DNA from: Mesorhizobium sp. B2-4-3
GTDB taxonomy: Bacteria; Pseudomonadota; Alphaproteobacteria; Rhizobiales; Rhizobiaceae
NCBI RefSeq assembly: GCF_006442815.1
Contig: NZ_VFVL01000002.1
Coordinates: forward strand, 1 to 64,000
Reading direction: 5' to 3'
DNA: 64,000 nucleotides
Both the position numbers and the translations under genes were made by a program. The notes under the pieces were generated by a model that did no database searches, was not told the DNA's origin, and saw only the letters and a list, made by a program, of their open reading frames with translations. Positions 18,342 through 27,490 of the stretch are shown here, piece after piece. The number at the start of each line of letters is the position of its first letter. Within the stretch, counting starts at the first letter, position 1.

Positions 18342-19433
18342 TCAGGCCAACTCGACAGTCCGCTTTTCCGCGATGCTCTGCTCGGCCGCCAGCACGATGC
18401 GCAGGCTGTTCACCGCGGCATCCATCTGTTCGGTCAGATCGAGATCCTCGCGGATGGCGCGCAGGAAGAAGGCCTGCTCGCGGTCGCAAAGCTCCTGGTG
18501 CCCAGGTTCGTCCTCCATGCTGACGATCTCGTCGGGCTTGGCAAAATTCTTGTCGCCGTCGACTTGCGCATAATGGATCTTCAGCGCGTCGGTCTTGGTG
18601 TGGCGGTCGATGTCGGCGGAATCGGAGACCTCCTCGGTGTCCTTGGCGCTGCTGCCCGACTGGCCGGCGACGATCGAGACGGCGCCCTTGGGGCCGACCA
18701 CGTCCTTCACGAAATAGGCCGTCTCGCTCATCATCGGGCCCCAGCCCGCCTCGTACCAGCCGACCGAGCCGTCATCGAAGGTGACGTGCAAATGGCCGTA
18801 ATTCTGCTTGTCGGCCTCGGCCCACAGCTTCGCGCCGATGCCGTGCACGCGCACCGGCTTGGCCCCGGTCAGCTGGCACATGACGTCGACATAGTGCACG
18901 CCGCAGTCGACGATCGGGATCAGCGAATCGATCAGGTTCTTGTGCCAGTGCCAGGCGGTGCCGCTGCTCTGCTGGTTGAGGTTCAGGCGCATCACCAACG
19001 GCTTGCCGAGCGTCTTGCCGACCTCGATGAATTTGATCCAGGACGGGTGGACGCGCAGGATGTAGCCCAGCACCAGCTTGCGGTTCTTCGCCCGCGCCGC
19101 GGCCACCACCTTCTCGGCGTCCGCGATGTTGGTGGCCAAGGGCTTTTCCATGAAGACATGGCAGTTGGCGGCGATCGCCTTCAGCGCGTATTCGGCGTGC
19201 GTGTTCGGCCAGCTGTTGATGGAGACCGCATCCGGCTTGGTCTCCTTTAGCGCCAGGTCGAAATCCTCGTAGAGCGGGTAGCCGACGAGTTCTTTCGGGA
19301 TCTTCTTGTTGCTCTTGATGCTGCGGCTCATGATGCCGACGATCTCGAAGCCGTCGGAGCGGTGATAGGCGCTGGCATGCGAGGCGCCCATATTGCCCAG
19401 ACCAACCACCAGGATTCTTACCTTGTCGGCCAT
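18342..19433 (-). CDS. Gfo/Idh/MocA-family oxidoreductase
   Basis: NAD(P)-dependent dehydrogenase of 363 residues. The N-terminal Rossmann fold starts ILVVGLGNMGASHASAY (GxGxxG). The family EKP motif is FMEKPLATN near residue 95, and the second conserved His/Asp region is PIVDCGVHYVDVMCQLTG. The C-terminal alpha/beta domain is normal in length. The preceding substrate-binding protein gene is 71 bp upstream in the same direction, suggesting the enzyme oxidises the imported compound or a derivative. Members act mostly on sugars, inositols and amino-sugar derivatives; the substrate cannot be told here. Confidence 0.92.
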   Translation of the reverse strand: MADKVRILVVGLGNMGASHASAYHRSDGFEIVGIMSRSIKSNKKIPKELVGYPLYEDFDLALKETKPDAVSINSWPNTHAEYALKAIAANCHVFMEKPLATNIADAEKVVAAARAKNRKLVLGYILRVHPSWIKFIEVGKTLGKPLVMRLNLNQQSSGTAWHWHKNLIDSLIPIVDCGVHYVDVMCQLTGAKPVRVHGIGAKLWAEADKQNYGHLHVTFDDGSVGWYEAGWGPMMSETAYFVKDVVGPKGAVSIVAGQSGSSAKDTEEVSDSADIDRHTKTDALKIHYAQVDGDKNFAKPDEIVSMEDEPGHQELCDREQAFFLRAIREDLDLTEQMDAAVNSLRIVLAAEQSIAEKRTVELA

Positions 19434-19504
19434 TCAAGCCTCCCAATGCTCTTCGGAAGATGATGTGGGCGGCGCGATGCGCCGCCCTACGCTATTGCGT
19501 CCGC

Positions 19505-20677
19505 TTACTTCACGGCCGAATCGAACAGGTGCGCCTTGATCTTGTCGACGTCGAGTGCGGCAAAGCCCTCCGAGAGTTTGACGCCGCCGGCATCGGCCTT
19601 GACCTTGGCCTTATCGAAGTCGTTGGCAGCCGGGATCAGGTCGTTGGTGCAGACGTCCTCGGCCTTCACCGGCGCGGTGATCTGGCCGATCTTGAGGATC
19701 TCGTCAAAAAAGCCCTGCCAGCTCGCCATGTCGTGCGAGCCCCAGCCGCCGCGCTTGTCCATGTCGCCGCGGAAGACGTTGATCTGCTGCAGGATCGAGG
19801 TGGTGCCGAGCTCGGGGCCGAGGTTCTTGGCCAAAGTCGGGAACTGCTCGAACACGGCTTCGACCGCCGCGCGCGGGTTCTGGTAGCCGAATTCGAGGCC
19901 CATCGCCCAGCCGCGCAGATATTTCTCCAGGAAGGCCTTCTTGTCGGCGTCCTCGAGGTCGGCGGCGCGCACGACGAAGGTGTTGGCCGGCAGCTTCGAG
20001 TTCTGCACGCCGAGCCAGTATTCGAAGTCGAGGCCCTTTGCGATCCATTCGGCGCGCAGCCCCTCCCAGGAGAGCGCCGCATCGCCCTGGCCGCCGGCAA
20101 GCGCGGTGCCCCAGGTCGGCCAGCCGGCCTCGACATATTTCACCTTCTTGATGTCGACGCCTTGGGCCGCAAGCAGCGGATCGACTATCGCCTGCCAGGC
20201 GGCGGAGCCGAGCAGGATGGTCTTGCCTTCGAGATCCTTGAGGTTCTTGGTGCCCTGGCCCTTGCGGAAGGCGATGCTGAAAGTGTCGCGCGCGCCCATA
20301 TGGAAGACGGACTTCAGCTTCATGCCGTTCTGGATGGCGAAGGAGAAGACTCCGGGTGAGGGGAATCCCATGTCGGCCTGGCCGACATCGACGAACTTCA
20401 CCGTCGCGGTGCCGTCCGACGGGCCCGGCTGCATGTCGGTGGCGAGGTCGCCGAAATAGCCCGCCTTCTTGGCCGACCAGTAGGGATAGTCGTCCAGCAC
20501 TTCCAGCGTGCCGCGCGGCGAGATCCAGGTGAATTTCTCATAGGCCGCGGCTCTCGCCTTCAGGCCGGACGCGCCGAGCGCGGTGGCGGTCACGACGCCG
20601 GCAGCCGTCACCTGCAGGAAGTAGCGGCGGCTGATGCCGGCTCTTGTCGCTGTGTCGAATGAGCTTTCGTTGGTCAT
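19505..20677 (-). CDS. NitT/TauT-type ABC transporter substrate-binding protein
   Basis: Periplasmic binding protein of 390 residues in the NMT1/SsuA/TauA class. The N-terminus has a Tat-type signal with SRRYFLQVTAAGVVTATALG and a cleavage region near KARA, so it is probably exported folded by the Tat system. The mature part carries PRGTLEVLDDYPYW, VDVGQADMGFPSPG, the LGSAAWQAIVDPLLAAQGVD stretch, and late KAEDVCTNDLIPAANDFD. The permease lies 64 bp upstream and the ATPase overlaps it, forming a complete importer. Ligands in this class include sulfonates, nitrate, thiamine precursors and aromatic acids; none is assigned here. Confidence 0.92.
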   Translation of the reverse strand: MTNESSFDTATRAGISRRYFLQVTAAGVVTATALGASGLKARAAAYEKFTWISPRGTLEVLDDYPYWSAKKAGYFGDLATDMQPGPSDGTATVKFVDVGQADMGFPSPGVFSFAIQNGMKLKSVFHMGARDTFSIAFRKGQGTKNLKDLEGKTILLGSAAWQAIVDPLLAAQGVDIKKVKYVEAGWPTWGTALAGGQGDAALSWEGLRAEWIAKGLDFEYWLGVQNSKLPANTFVVRAADLEDADKKAFLEKYLRGWAMGLEFGYQNPRAAVEAVFEQFPTLAKNLGPELGTTSILQQINVFRGDMDKRGGWGSHDMASWQGFFDEILKIGQITAPVKAEDVCTNDLIPAANDFDKAKVKADAGGVKLSEGFAALDVDKIKAHLFDSAVK

Positions 20678-20741
20678 GGCATTCCCCTTTTGTTGATCGC
20701 TTGCCTTCGCCCGCCTCCCGGGCGACCTCGTCCTTTCGCGC

Positions 20742-21593
20742 TTATGTTTCCCAGCTCGCCCATTTCTTGCCGATCAGGAAGAACAGCACGTAGATCAGGA
20801 TGCCGAGCGTCGAGAGGATCAGCACCACCGCGAAGAATTGCGGCATCTGGATCATCGACGAATAGGAGGTCAGCCGGTTGCCGAGGCCGAAGCCGCCGCC
20901 GACCATCTCGGCGCCGACGGCGGTGAGCAGGCCGAAGATCGCGCCGATCATCAGCCCGACCAGGATCATCGGCAACGCCATCGGAGCGCGGATCTTCCAG
21001 AAGATCTGCAGCGTGCTGGCGCCATAGGAGCGGGCCAAAGCGATCTTGGCGCTGTCGACGCGGCGGAAGCCGGTCGCGGCGTTGATCATCACCATCGGGC
21101 CGGCGGCCAAGGCCACGGCGATGATGCGCGGCGTATAGCCGAAGCCGAAGCGCAGGATGAGCAGCGGCACCAGCGCCAGCATCGGCGTGGTGACGAGGAT
21201 CAGGATGTAGGGCGCGACGATTTTTTCGGCGAAGGGAAACTGCGTGATCACCGCCGCCATCACCAGGCCGACTATGGCGCCGATGGCAAAGCCCGAGACG
21301 AGCTCGACCAGCGTGTAGCCGAGATGCGGCGCGATCAGCGGGAACTCGTCGAACAAGGCGTAGGCGATCGAGCTCGGCGGCGGCATGATGTATTGCGGCA
21401 CGTGGAAGATGCGCAGCGCCAGCTCGATGCCGCCGATGATGATCACCGCGACGGCGAGGATCGCCGCCACCTCGGCGCCGGATTTGATGCCGGGTCCGCT
21501 GGCGAAGGCCGAAAGATTGGTCAGGCTGACATCCTGGCCGTCGCCGCCTGACTTCGCCTTGGAGAATTCCGGAATGGCGTCGCCTCCGCTCAC
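20742..21593 (-). CDS. NitT/TauT-type ABC transporter permease
   Basis: Inner-membrane permease of 283 residues (SsuC/TauC class) with about six membrane helices and the cytoplasmic coupling loop ARSYGASTLQIFWKIRAPMALP. The GTG start at 21593 overlaps the ATPase stop by 4 bp (GTGA), which decides the start; the frame stays open far upstream through the ATPase gene, but that part is not this protein. It ends 64 bp before the binding-protein gene. Confidence 0.92.
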   Translation of the reverse strand: MSGGDAIPEFSKAKSGGDGQDVSLTNLSAFASGPGIKSGAEVAAILAVAVIIIGGIELALRIFHVPQYIMPPPSSIAYALFDEFPLIAPHLGYTLVELVSGFAIGAIVGLVMAAVITQFPFAEKIVAPYILILVTTPMLALVPLLILRFGFGYTPRIIAVALAAGPMVMINAATGFRRVDSAKIALARSYGASTLQIFWKIRAPMALPMILVGLMIGAIFGLLTAVGAEMVGGGFGLGNRLTSYSSMIQMPQFFAVVLILSTLGILIYVLFFLIGKKWASWET

Positions 21594-22417
21594 GGCCTGA
21601 TCCTCACGATTTCGGCCGACGGTCGCTCCGGTGCGATTGGCCGGACGCGTTCGCCGACAATGTCCATCTTGATCTTGTTGGTGAGGTCGAAGACTTCTTT
21701 CGTCGCCATGATTTCCAGCGAGCGCGGCCGCGGGAACGGCACGTCGTAGACCTTGGCGACGCGCCCGGGCCGCGTCGTCAGCACCACGACGCGGTCGGAA
21801 AGGAAGATCGCTTCCTCGATCGAGTGGGTGATGAAGACGATGGTGGTCTTGGTGTCGAGCCAGATCTCCTCGACGAGGCGGTTCATCTCCTCGCGGGTGA
21901 AACTGTCGAGCGCGCCGAAAGGCTCGTCCATCAGCAGCACCGAAGGTTTCAGCGCCAGCGCGCGCACGATCGCGGCGCGCTGCTGCATGCCGCCCGAAAG
22001 CTCGCGCGGGAACTTGCCGCCGAAGCCGTCGAGCCCGACGCGATTCAACAGGTGCGCGATCCAGGCGCGATCGGGCTTCTCGCCCTTGATCTCGAAAGGG
22101 AAGTTGATGTTGGCGTCGAGGTTGCGCCAGGGCAGGAGGTTCGCTTCCTGGAAGACGATGCCGATCTCGGGCCGCGGGCCGGTGATCTCCTTGCCGTCGA
22201 GCAGGATCGCGCCCGCGGTCAGGCGATGCAGGCCCGACATCGACCACAACAGCGTGGTCTTGCCGCAGCCGGAGGGGCCGACGATCGAAACGATCTCGTT
22301 GGGCCGCACATCCAGGCTGCAGCGATCCAGCGCCAGAAGATCGCCTGACGCCGTTTGGTAAACCTTGGTCGCTGCCTGCACGCCGAGCTTCGGCGTTGTT
22401 GTGCTTGCCGTACTCAT
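21590..22417 (-). CDS. NitT/TauT-type ABC transporter ATP-binding protein
   Basis: ATPase of 275 residues energising the importer. Walker A is GPSGCGKTT, Q-loop VFQEANLLPWRN, signature LSGGMQQRAAIVRAL, Walker B VLLMDEPFGALD and H-loop FITHSIEEA. The C-terminal tail KIKMDIVGERVRPIAPE is longer than in minimal members. It is the first gene of the operon; a 276-bp gap separates it from the divergent RpiR regulator gene. Confidence 0.95.
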   Translation of the reverse strand: MSTASTTTPKLGVQAATKVYQTASGDLLALDRCSLDVRPNEIVSIVGPSGCGKTTLLWSMSGLHRLTAGAILLDGKEITGPRPEIGIVFQEANLLPWRNLDANINFPFEIKGEKPDRAWIAHLLNRVGLDGFGGKFPRELSGGMQQRAAIVRALALKPSVLLMDEPFGALDSFTREEMNRLVEEIWLDTKTTIVFITHSIEEAIFLSDRVVVLTTRPGRVAKVYDVPFPRPRSLEIMATKEVFDLTNKIKMDIVGERVRPIAPERPSAEIVRIRP

Positions 22418-22523
22418 GCTCCCCCTCGGAGACTGCGCGATGCGTTGCCGGAGGCCCCATCTGTCCGCGAAATCAGTCTGTAACTATCCTACTTTACTGT
22501 CAAGCGGCGGCAGATGACGGAAG

Positions 22524-22543
22524 CAATCAGGTTCAATCAGGTT
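22524..22543 (+). promoter_or_regulatory. Tandem 10-bp repeat in divergent promoter region
   Basis: CAATCAGGTT is repeated twice back to back in the unusually AT-rich gap between the ABC operon and the RpiR gene. Direct repeats spaced one helical turn apart are a plausible regulator site; no known consensus is matched. Confidence 0.35.
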
Positions 22544-22693
22544 TTATCTAAGCATATGATTTTCATCAATTTTATCATCCCTTGCCGTGTGTGTTACTTT
22601 CCTACATACTCGTCTCGGTTGATTGCCTATGGCCAGCGGGCGGATAATCGCGAAGATGATAGTTCCAGAAGCGGGCTGGGGAGGACTTGGCGA

Positions 22694-23641
22694 ATGACCG
22701 AAGCTGACAGCCAGGCGTTGCGAACGACCGACGAGGACAGTGACCGGCACGACCATGTCAGGCGCATTCCCGATATCATCTCGCAGGTGAAGGACAGCTA
22801 TGCGGAGCTGCGGCCGGCCGAGCGCCGCGTCGCCGACGTCGTGCTCGACGACGTCAAATACGCGGTCGACGCTTCCAACGCCGCGCTTGCCCAGCGCGCC
22901 GGGGTCAGCGAGCCGACGGTCACCCGCTTCTGCCGCGCCATCGGCTGCGAAGGCGTGCGCGACTTCAAGCTGAAGCTGGCGCAGAGCCTGGTCGTCGGCG
23001 CGCTCTATCTCGCCACCAAGCCGCAACCCGCGAACGGCGACAGCGGCATGCCGTTCTGGAACGCGGTGTTCGGCGAGGCGCGGCGCGCGCTGCAAGAGGC
23101 GGAACGGCAGATCGATCCCGGACAGTTGCAGAAGGCGGCGGAACTGATCGCCAAGGCGCGGCAGGTGACGGTATTCGGCCTCGGCGGCAGCTCGTCGGCG
23201 CTGGCGCAGGAGACGCAATACCGCCTGTTCCGCTATGGCATCACCATCAGCGCGCAATGCGATCCCTATCTGATGCGCATGACCGCCTCGACACTGAAGC
23301 CGGGCGATCTGGTGATTGCGATTTCGGCAACGGGGCGCACGCGCGAGGTGATCGAAGCGGTGGAGCTCGCCAAGCATTACCGCGCCAACGCGATCTGCGT
23401 GACGGCGCCGGATACCGAGCTGACGCGCGTCTGCGATGTGCGGCTGACGATGGCTGTTCCCGAATATCCCGACACGCTGAAGCCGACGGCGTCGCGCTAT
23501 GCTTTCCTGGCGGCCATCGATTTGCTGGCGGTGGCAACCGCCTACAGGATCGACGGCCCGGCACGCGAGACCGTGCGCCGGATCAAATACAACGCCCAGA
23601 TCCATCGGACAGGCAAGGAGATGGAGCCGCTCGGGGATTGA
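22694..23641 (+). CDS. RpiR-family transcriptional regulator (HTH + SIS)
   Basis: DNA-binding regulator of 315 residues. The N-terminal RpiR helix-turn-helix covers YAELRPAERRVADVVLDDV and NAALAQRAGVSEPTVTRFCRAIGCEGVRDFKLKLAQ. The SIS sugar-phosphate-binding domain follows (VTVFGLGGSSSALAQ, GDLVIAISATGRTREVIEA). The ATG at 22694 has GGGGAGGAC upstream and gives the family length; earlier in-frame starts would add an unrelated AT-rich segment. It is divergent from the ABC/Gfo-Idh operon and probably controls it in response to a phosphorylated or related intermediate. Confidence 0.93.
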   Translation: MTEADSQALRTTDEDSDRHDHVRRIPDIISQVKDSYAELRPAERRVADVVLDDVKYAVDASNAALAQRAGVSEPTVTRFCRAIGCEGVRDFKLKLAQSLVVGALYLATKPQPANGDSGMPFWNAVFGEARRALQEAERQIDPGQLQKAAELIAKARQVTVFGLGGSSSALAQETQYRLFRYGITISAQCDPYLMRMTASTLKPGDLVIAISATGRTREVIEAVELAKHYRANAICVTAPDTELTRVCDVRLTMAVPEYPDTLKPTASRYAFLAAIDLLAVATAYRIDGPARETVRRIKYNAQIHRTGKEMEPLGD

Positions 23642-23651
23642 GGCAGCCGAT

Positions 23652-23769
23652 ATTCAGGTGAGGCCGGCCTGCAAATGGCGGTTTCCTGCGCTTCCGGTGC
23701 TCACGTACTTCAAGTACGCTCCGCTCCGGTTCTCGGAACCCACCATTTTCGACTCGGCCTGACCTGAAT
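23652..23769. repeat. 118-bp palindromic intergenic repeat
   Basis: Ends ATTCAGGTGAGGCCG and CGGCCTGACCTGAAT are near-complementary, and the centre holds GTACTTCAAGTAC with flanking GCTTCCGG/CCGGTTCTC arms. It looks like one of the dispersed palindromic units of rhizobial genomes. It fills the gap after the RpiR gene and may end its transcript. Confidence 0.7.
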
Positions 23770-23794
23770 CTCGACCGCCTCAAGGCGCACTTTC

Positions 23795-23827
23795 TTGATG
23801 TCGCTAGATGAAGCTTGGCGACATCAA
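23795..23827. promoter_or_regulatory. Perfect 10-bp inverted repeat, candidate operator
   Basis: TTGATGTCGC at 23795-23804 and GCGACATCAA at 23818-23827, separated by 13 bp, end 25 bp before the start codon of the flavin monooxygenase. Symmetry, spacing and position fit a repressor or activator site; the regulator is unknown. Confidence 0.5.
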
Positions 23828-23852
23828 TCGACATTCGAAGGGAAGGACAGAA

Positions 23853-25643
23853 ATGCTCGACATCGCACCATCGCAACAGGCGGCAACCTGGCTCGGCGCT
23901 TTCGGCCGGGCGCTCGAAGCCGGCGATATCGAGGCGGCGACGAACCTCTTCGCGGAGGATTGCTATTGGCGCGATCTTTTGACTTTCACATGGAACATCA
24001 AGACCATGGAGGGGCAGGCCGCGATCCGCGCGATGCTGAAGGCCACGCTCCACCTGGCGCAGCCGTCACACTGGCACCTGACTGGAGAGCCAGGCGTCGA
24101 CGACGGCATCGTCGAAGCCTGGTTCAGCTTCGAGACGACGGTGGCGCGCGGCGAGGGGATCCTGCGGCTCAAGGACGGCCGCTGCCGCACGCTGTTCACG
24201 GCGATGAGCGAGCTCAAGGGTTTCGAGGAGCGGAAAGGCCCGGCCCGGCCGCTCGGCATCCGCCACAAGGCCGACCCCAAGCGCGAAACCTGGGCGGAAG
24301 CCAGGGCGCGCGAGGCGCGCGATCTCGGCGTGCACGAGCAGCCCTATTGCCTGGTGATCGGCGGCGGGCAGGGCGGCATCATGCTGGGTGCCCGGCTACG
24401 GCAACTCGGCGTCCCCACGCTGGTCATCGAGAAGAACGCGCGCGCCGGCGACTCCTGGCGCAACCGCTACCGTTCGCTCGTGCTGCACGATCCGGTCTGG
24501 TACGACCATCTGCCCTATGTTCCGTTCCCGGAAAACTGGCCGGTCTTCACGCCCAAGGACAAGATGGGCGACTGGCTGGAAATGTATACCCGCGTCATGG
24601 AGCTGAACTATTGGGTGGCCACCAAATGCATCAGCGCCGCCTATGACGAGGCCGAGAAGGTGTGGACGGTGGTGGTCGACCGCGTCGGCCAGCACGTCAC
24701 GCTGAAGCCGAAGCACATCGTCTTCGCCACCGGCGCCTATGGTCCGCCGCGGCCGATCGAATTGCCGGGCACGGACAGCTTCAAGGGCGAGCTTTTGCAT
24801 TCCAGCCAGTATTCCACCGGCGAGAAGTTCCGCGGCAAGCGCGTCGCGGTGATCGGCGCTGCAAGTTCGGGCCACGATGTCAGCGTCGATCTCTGGGAAG
24901 CGGGCGCCAAGGTCACCATGGTGCAGCGCTCGCCGACGACCGTGGTGAAATCCGACACGCTGATGGATGTCGGCTTCGAGATCTTCTCGGAGAAGGCGCT
25001 GGCCCGGGGCATCACCACCGACAAGGCCGACATGATCGTGGCCTCGACGCCCTTCGCGCTGGTGCCGAAGGGCCAGCGCGCGCTCTACGACGTGATCCGG
25101 GCGCGCGACGCGGATTTCTACCAGCGTCTCAGCGACAGCGGCTTCGCCATCGACTTCGGCGAGGACGAGACCGGACTGTTGATGAAGGCCTACCGCACAG
25201 GCTCAGGCTACTATATCGATGTCGGCGCCTGCGAGCTGATCCTGAACGGCGAGATCAAGGTCAAGAGCGGCGTCGGCATCAAGTCGCTGACACCGAGCGG
25301 CATCCTGTTCGAGGACGGCAGCGAGCTTGCCGTCGACACGATCGTCTGCTGCACCGGCTACCAGTCGATGAACGAGACGGTTGCGGGTATCGTCTCGCGT
25401 GAGGTCGCCGACAAGGTCGGCCCGTGCTGGGGCCTGGGCTCCGGCGTCAAGGGCGATCCGGGGCCATGGCAGGGCGAGTTGCGCAACATGTGGAAGCCGA
25501 CGGCGCAGGAAGCACTGTGGTTCCACGGCGGCAATCTGGCGCTGTCGAGGTTCTATTCGAAATATGTGGCGCTGCAGCTCAAGGCCCGGATGGAGGGGAT
25601 CGCGACGCCGGTCTACGGCGAGCCGAGTAATGCGCGGCGGTGA
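23853..25643 (+). CDS. SnoaL-like domain fused to FAD-dependent monooxygenase
   Basis: Flavoprotein of 596 residues. Residues 1-130 form an NTF2/SnoaL-like domain (AFGRALEAGDIEAATNLFAEDCYWRD). The rest is a class B flavin monooxygenase: FAD-binding VIGGGQGGIMLGARL (about 168-182), NAD(P)-binding VAVIGAASSGHDVS (about 333-346) preceded by FKGELLHSSQY, which resembles the FxGxxxH fingerprint of FMO/Baeyer-Villiger enzymes, and a late VDTIVCCTGY motif. ATG 23853 follows GGGAAGGA; an upstream ATG (23808) lies inside the operator-like inverted repeat and is rejected. Oxygenation of a nitrogen- or carbonyl-containing compound is the family role; the substrate is unknown. It is convergent with the amidohydrolase. 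Confidence 0.9.
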   Translation: MLDIAPSQQAATWLGAFGRALEAGDIEAATNLFAEDCYWRDLLTFTWNIKTMEGQAAIRAMLKATLHLAQPSHWHLTGEPGVDDGIVEAWFSFETTVARGEGILRLKDGRCRTLFTAMSELKGFEERKGPARPLGIRHKADPKRETWAEARAREARDLGVHEQPYCLVIGGGQGGIMLGARLRQLGVPTLVIEKNARAGDSWRNRYRSLVLHDPVWYDHLPYVPFPENWPVFTPKDKMGDWLEMYTRVMELNYWVATKCISAAYDEAEKVWTVVVDRVGQHVTLKPKHIVFATGAYGPPRPIELPGTDSFKGELLHSSQYSTGEKFRGKRVAVIGAASSGHDVSVDLWEAGAKVTMVQRSPTTVVKSDTLMDVGFEIFSEKALARGITTDKADMIVASTPFALVPKGQRALYDVIRARDADFYQRLSDSGFAIDFGEDETGLLMKAYRTGSGYYIDVGACELILNGEIKVKSGVGIKSLTPSGILFEDGSELAVDTIVCCTGYQSMNETVAGIVSREVADKVGPCWGLGSGVKGDPGPWQGELRNMWKPTAQEALWFHGGNLALSRFYSKYVALQLKARMEGIATPVYGEPSNARR

Positions 25644-25648
25644 AGCTG

Positions 25649-25675
25649 CAATCTCCCCCACAAGGGGGGAGATTG
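25649..25675. terminator. Hairpin between convergent genes
   Basis: Perfect 11-bp stem CAATCTCCCCC / GGGGGAGATTG with a 5-base loop, six bases after the monooxygenase stop and just beyond the amidohydrolase stop. No T-run follows, so it may be a bidirectional transcript end or a REP-like unit. Confidence 0.5.
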
Positions 25676-25680
25676 GCCAA

Positions 25681-26904
25681 TCAACGCCCGAAATGCCTCG
25701 CCGCCACATCCACATGCGTGTGGCGCGCAGGCGCCTCGAAGCGCTCGGTCTCATTGTGGTCGGGCGCCTCGTTCGGCCACCATTTGCCGCCGATGACGAT
25801 GCCGTTGGAGACCAGCCGCTGGTCCGCGACCAGTGACGCTCCGACGGCGTCGACGAAAGTGAAGCGGCCCGGCTGCAACTTCAGCACCGCGACATCGCCG
25901 ATGCCGCCGACCTTCAGCGCACCGAGCTCGGGCCGGGCAATCGCCTGCGCGGGATTCATGGTCGCCGCGCGCAGTACCTCGACCAGCGGCATGCCGAGCG
26001 CCATGAGCTTCGACATGCAGACCAGGATGTCGAAGGCCGGGCCGTCGACGCAGTAGAGATGCACGTCGCTCGAAATCACGTCGGGAGCCAGGCCCTCGGC
26101 AAGCATCGCCTTGGCGACCTCGAAGTCGAAGGAGCCCATGCCGTGGCCGATGTCGAAGATGACGCCGCGCTCGCGGGCGAGGCGCATGTCAGGCCGCACC
26201 GCGCCGGAGGCGAAGACCGGCGCGTTGGGAAACGGACGGAAGCAATGGGTGAGGATGTCGCCGCGGCGCAGCCGCGGCAGCACTTCCGAGCGTCCCGGCG
26301 GCGGCTCGTCGATATGCGCCATCAGCGGCAGGCCGGCCTTGTCGGCGGCCTCCAACGCCAGGTCCACCGGAGCGATGCCGCTCGAACCGCTGGCATGCTT
26401 GCCGGAACGGACTTTCACGCCGACGACGACGTCGGCGTGCTCGCGTACCGCGGCAACCGTCTCGCGCGGCTCGCAAAGCCTGAGGTCGCTGCATTCGCCG
26501 ACAGACACGGTATTCGAGAATCCGAAAATGCCGGCGAAGGAGATGTTGACGTAAGCGAGGATGCGGACCTTCGAGCGCTCGATGACATGGCGGCGAAAGC
26601 CGAGGAAATTGCCTGCGCCGGCACTGCCGGCGTCGATGAAGGTGGTGGTGCCGCTCTTGGCGGCGAGCCGGTCGGCATCGACGCCGAGCGAGGTTCCGCC
26701 CCAATAGACATGGCTGTGCAGATCGACGAGGCCGGGCGCGACGATACAATCCCTGGCGTCGACCACCTGCGTGGCATGTTCGGCGTCGATGGCGGCCTCG
26801 ATTGCCGCGACACGGCCATCGGCGATGGCGACGTCGCGTTGCGCGTCCAGGCCCGATGCGGGATCGATGACGCGCCCGCCCTTGATCAGGAGATCGAACT
26901 GCAT
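25681..26904 (-). CDS. Metal-dependent amidohydrolase (deacetylase/dihydroorotase-like)
   Basis: Cytoplasmic metallohydrolase of 407 residues. The metal ligands of the amidohydrolase superfamily are all present: H63 and H65 in DLHSHVYW, K164 in VGVKVRS (carbamylated bridge), H197 in AHIDEP, H220 in THCFRPFP and D280 in SSDVHLY. It belongs to the amidohydrolase/deacetylase group often annotated as dihydroorotase-like, not to true PyrC, because it keeps a long N-terminal beta-sandwich (GGRVIDPASGLDAQRDVAIADG). The RidA gene lies 31 bp upstream in the same direction, suggesting an operon acting on imines, enamines or cyclic amides. Confidence 0.9.
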   Translation of the reverse strand: MQFDLLIKGGRVIDPASGLDAQRDVAIADGRVAAIEAAIDAEHATQVVDARDCIVAPGLVDLHSHVYWGGTSLGVDADRLAAKSGTTTFIDAGSAGAGNFLGFRRHVIERSKVRILAYVNISFAGIFGFSNTVSVGECSDLRLCEPRETVAAVREHADVVVGVKVRSGKHASGSSGIAPVDLALEAADKAGLPLMAHIDEPPPGRSEVLPRLRRGDILTHCFRPFPNAPVFASGAVRPDMRLARERGVIFDIGHGMGSFDFEVAKAMLAEGLAPDVISSDVHLYCVDGPAFDILVCMSKLMALGMPLVEVLRAATMNPAQAIARPELGALKVGGIGDVAVLKLQPGRFTFVDAVGASLVADQRLVSNGIVIGGKWWPNEAPDHNETERFEAPARHTHVDVAARHFGR

Positions 26905-26935
26905 CGGGGCACTCCCTGCTGCTGCGTGCTTGCGA

Positions 26936-27301
26936 TCAGAGCGGCCGGTAGGCGACCGCCTCGACCTCGATCTTGATGTCGATCATCAGGCGGGATTCGA
27001 CGGTGGTGCGCGCCGGCGGATCCTGCGGGAAATGCCTTGCATAAACGGTGTTGAACGTGCCGAAATCGCGCGCATCCTCCAGCCAGACGGTGGTCTTCAC
27101 CACATCGTCCATGGTGCAGCCGGCGAGCGCCAGCGCCGCCTTGACGTTCTGCAGCACCTGCTCGGTCTGCTCGGCGATGCCGCCCTTGACCACGAGCCCG
27201 TCGCTGCCCACCGGCACCTGGCCTGAGACATAGACGAAATCGCCGGCGCGCACGGCCGGCGAGAGCGGAACATGCGATTTTCCAAAGCATTGCTTGGGCA
27301 A
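26936..27301 (-). CDS. RidA/YjgF-family imine deaminase
   Basis: Small trimeric enzyme or protective factor that hydrolyses reactive enamines and imines, 121 residues from a TTG start. The TTG at 27301 has an ideal GGAGGAGG site upstream and fits family length; ATG 27340 is in frame but would add 13 residues with no clear site. Family motifs: SPAVRAGDFVYVSGQVPV, EQTEQVLQNVKAALALAG, DDVVKTTVWLEDARDF, and the substrate-binding Arg in PPARTTVESRL. It is the upstream partner of the amidohydrolase and divergent from the SnoaL-like gene. Confidence 0.9.
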   Translation of the reverse strand: MPKQCFGKSHVPLSPAVRAGDFVYVSGQVPVGSDGLVVKGGIAEQTEQVLQNVKAALALAGCTMDDVVKTTVWLEDARDFGTFNTVYARHFPQDPPARTTVESRLMIDIKIEVEAVAYRPL

Positions 27302-27490
27302 GTGAGCCTCCTCCTGGCGATCGAGCGGGACCGTTCGCATAGCCGTCTACGCTTGTCGGCACGATCCTCATAGAGGTAATGTCGGAAAGCAACATTTTTT
27401 CGAAATCCATGTTGCTTTATTACAGAAGCCTGAGCATCTTTGCGCTCGACGCGGCTTGAGACCGGCCGCGCATATGAGGGGAGATCGAGC

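Noticed and set aside
20742..22460. A 572-codon frame covering ATPase and permease
   Set aside because: Its first half is an out-of-frame reading of the ATPase; only the part from GTG 21593 is a permease.
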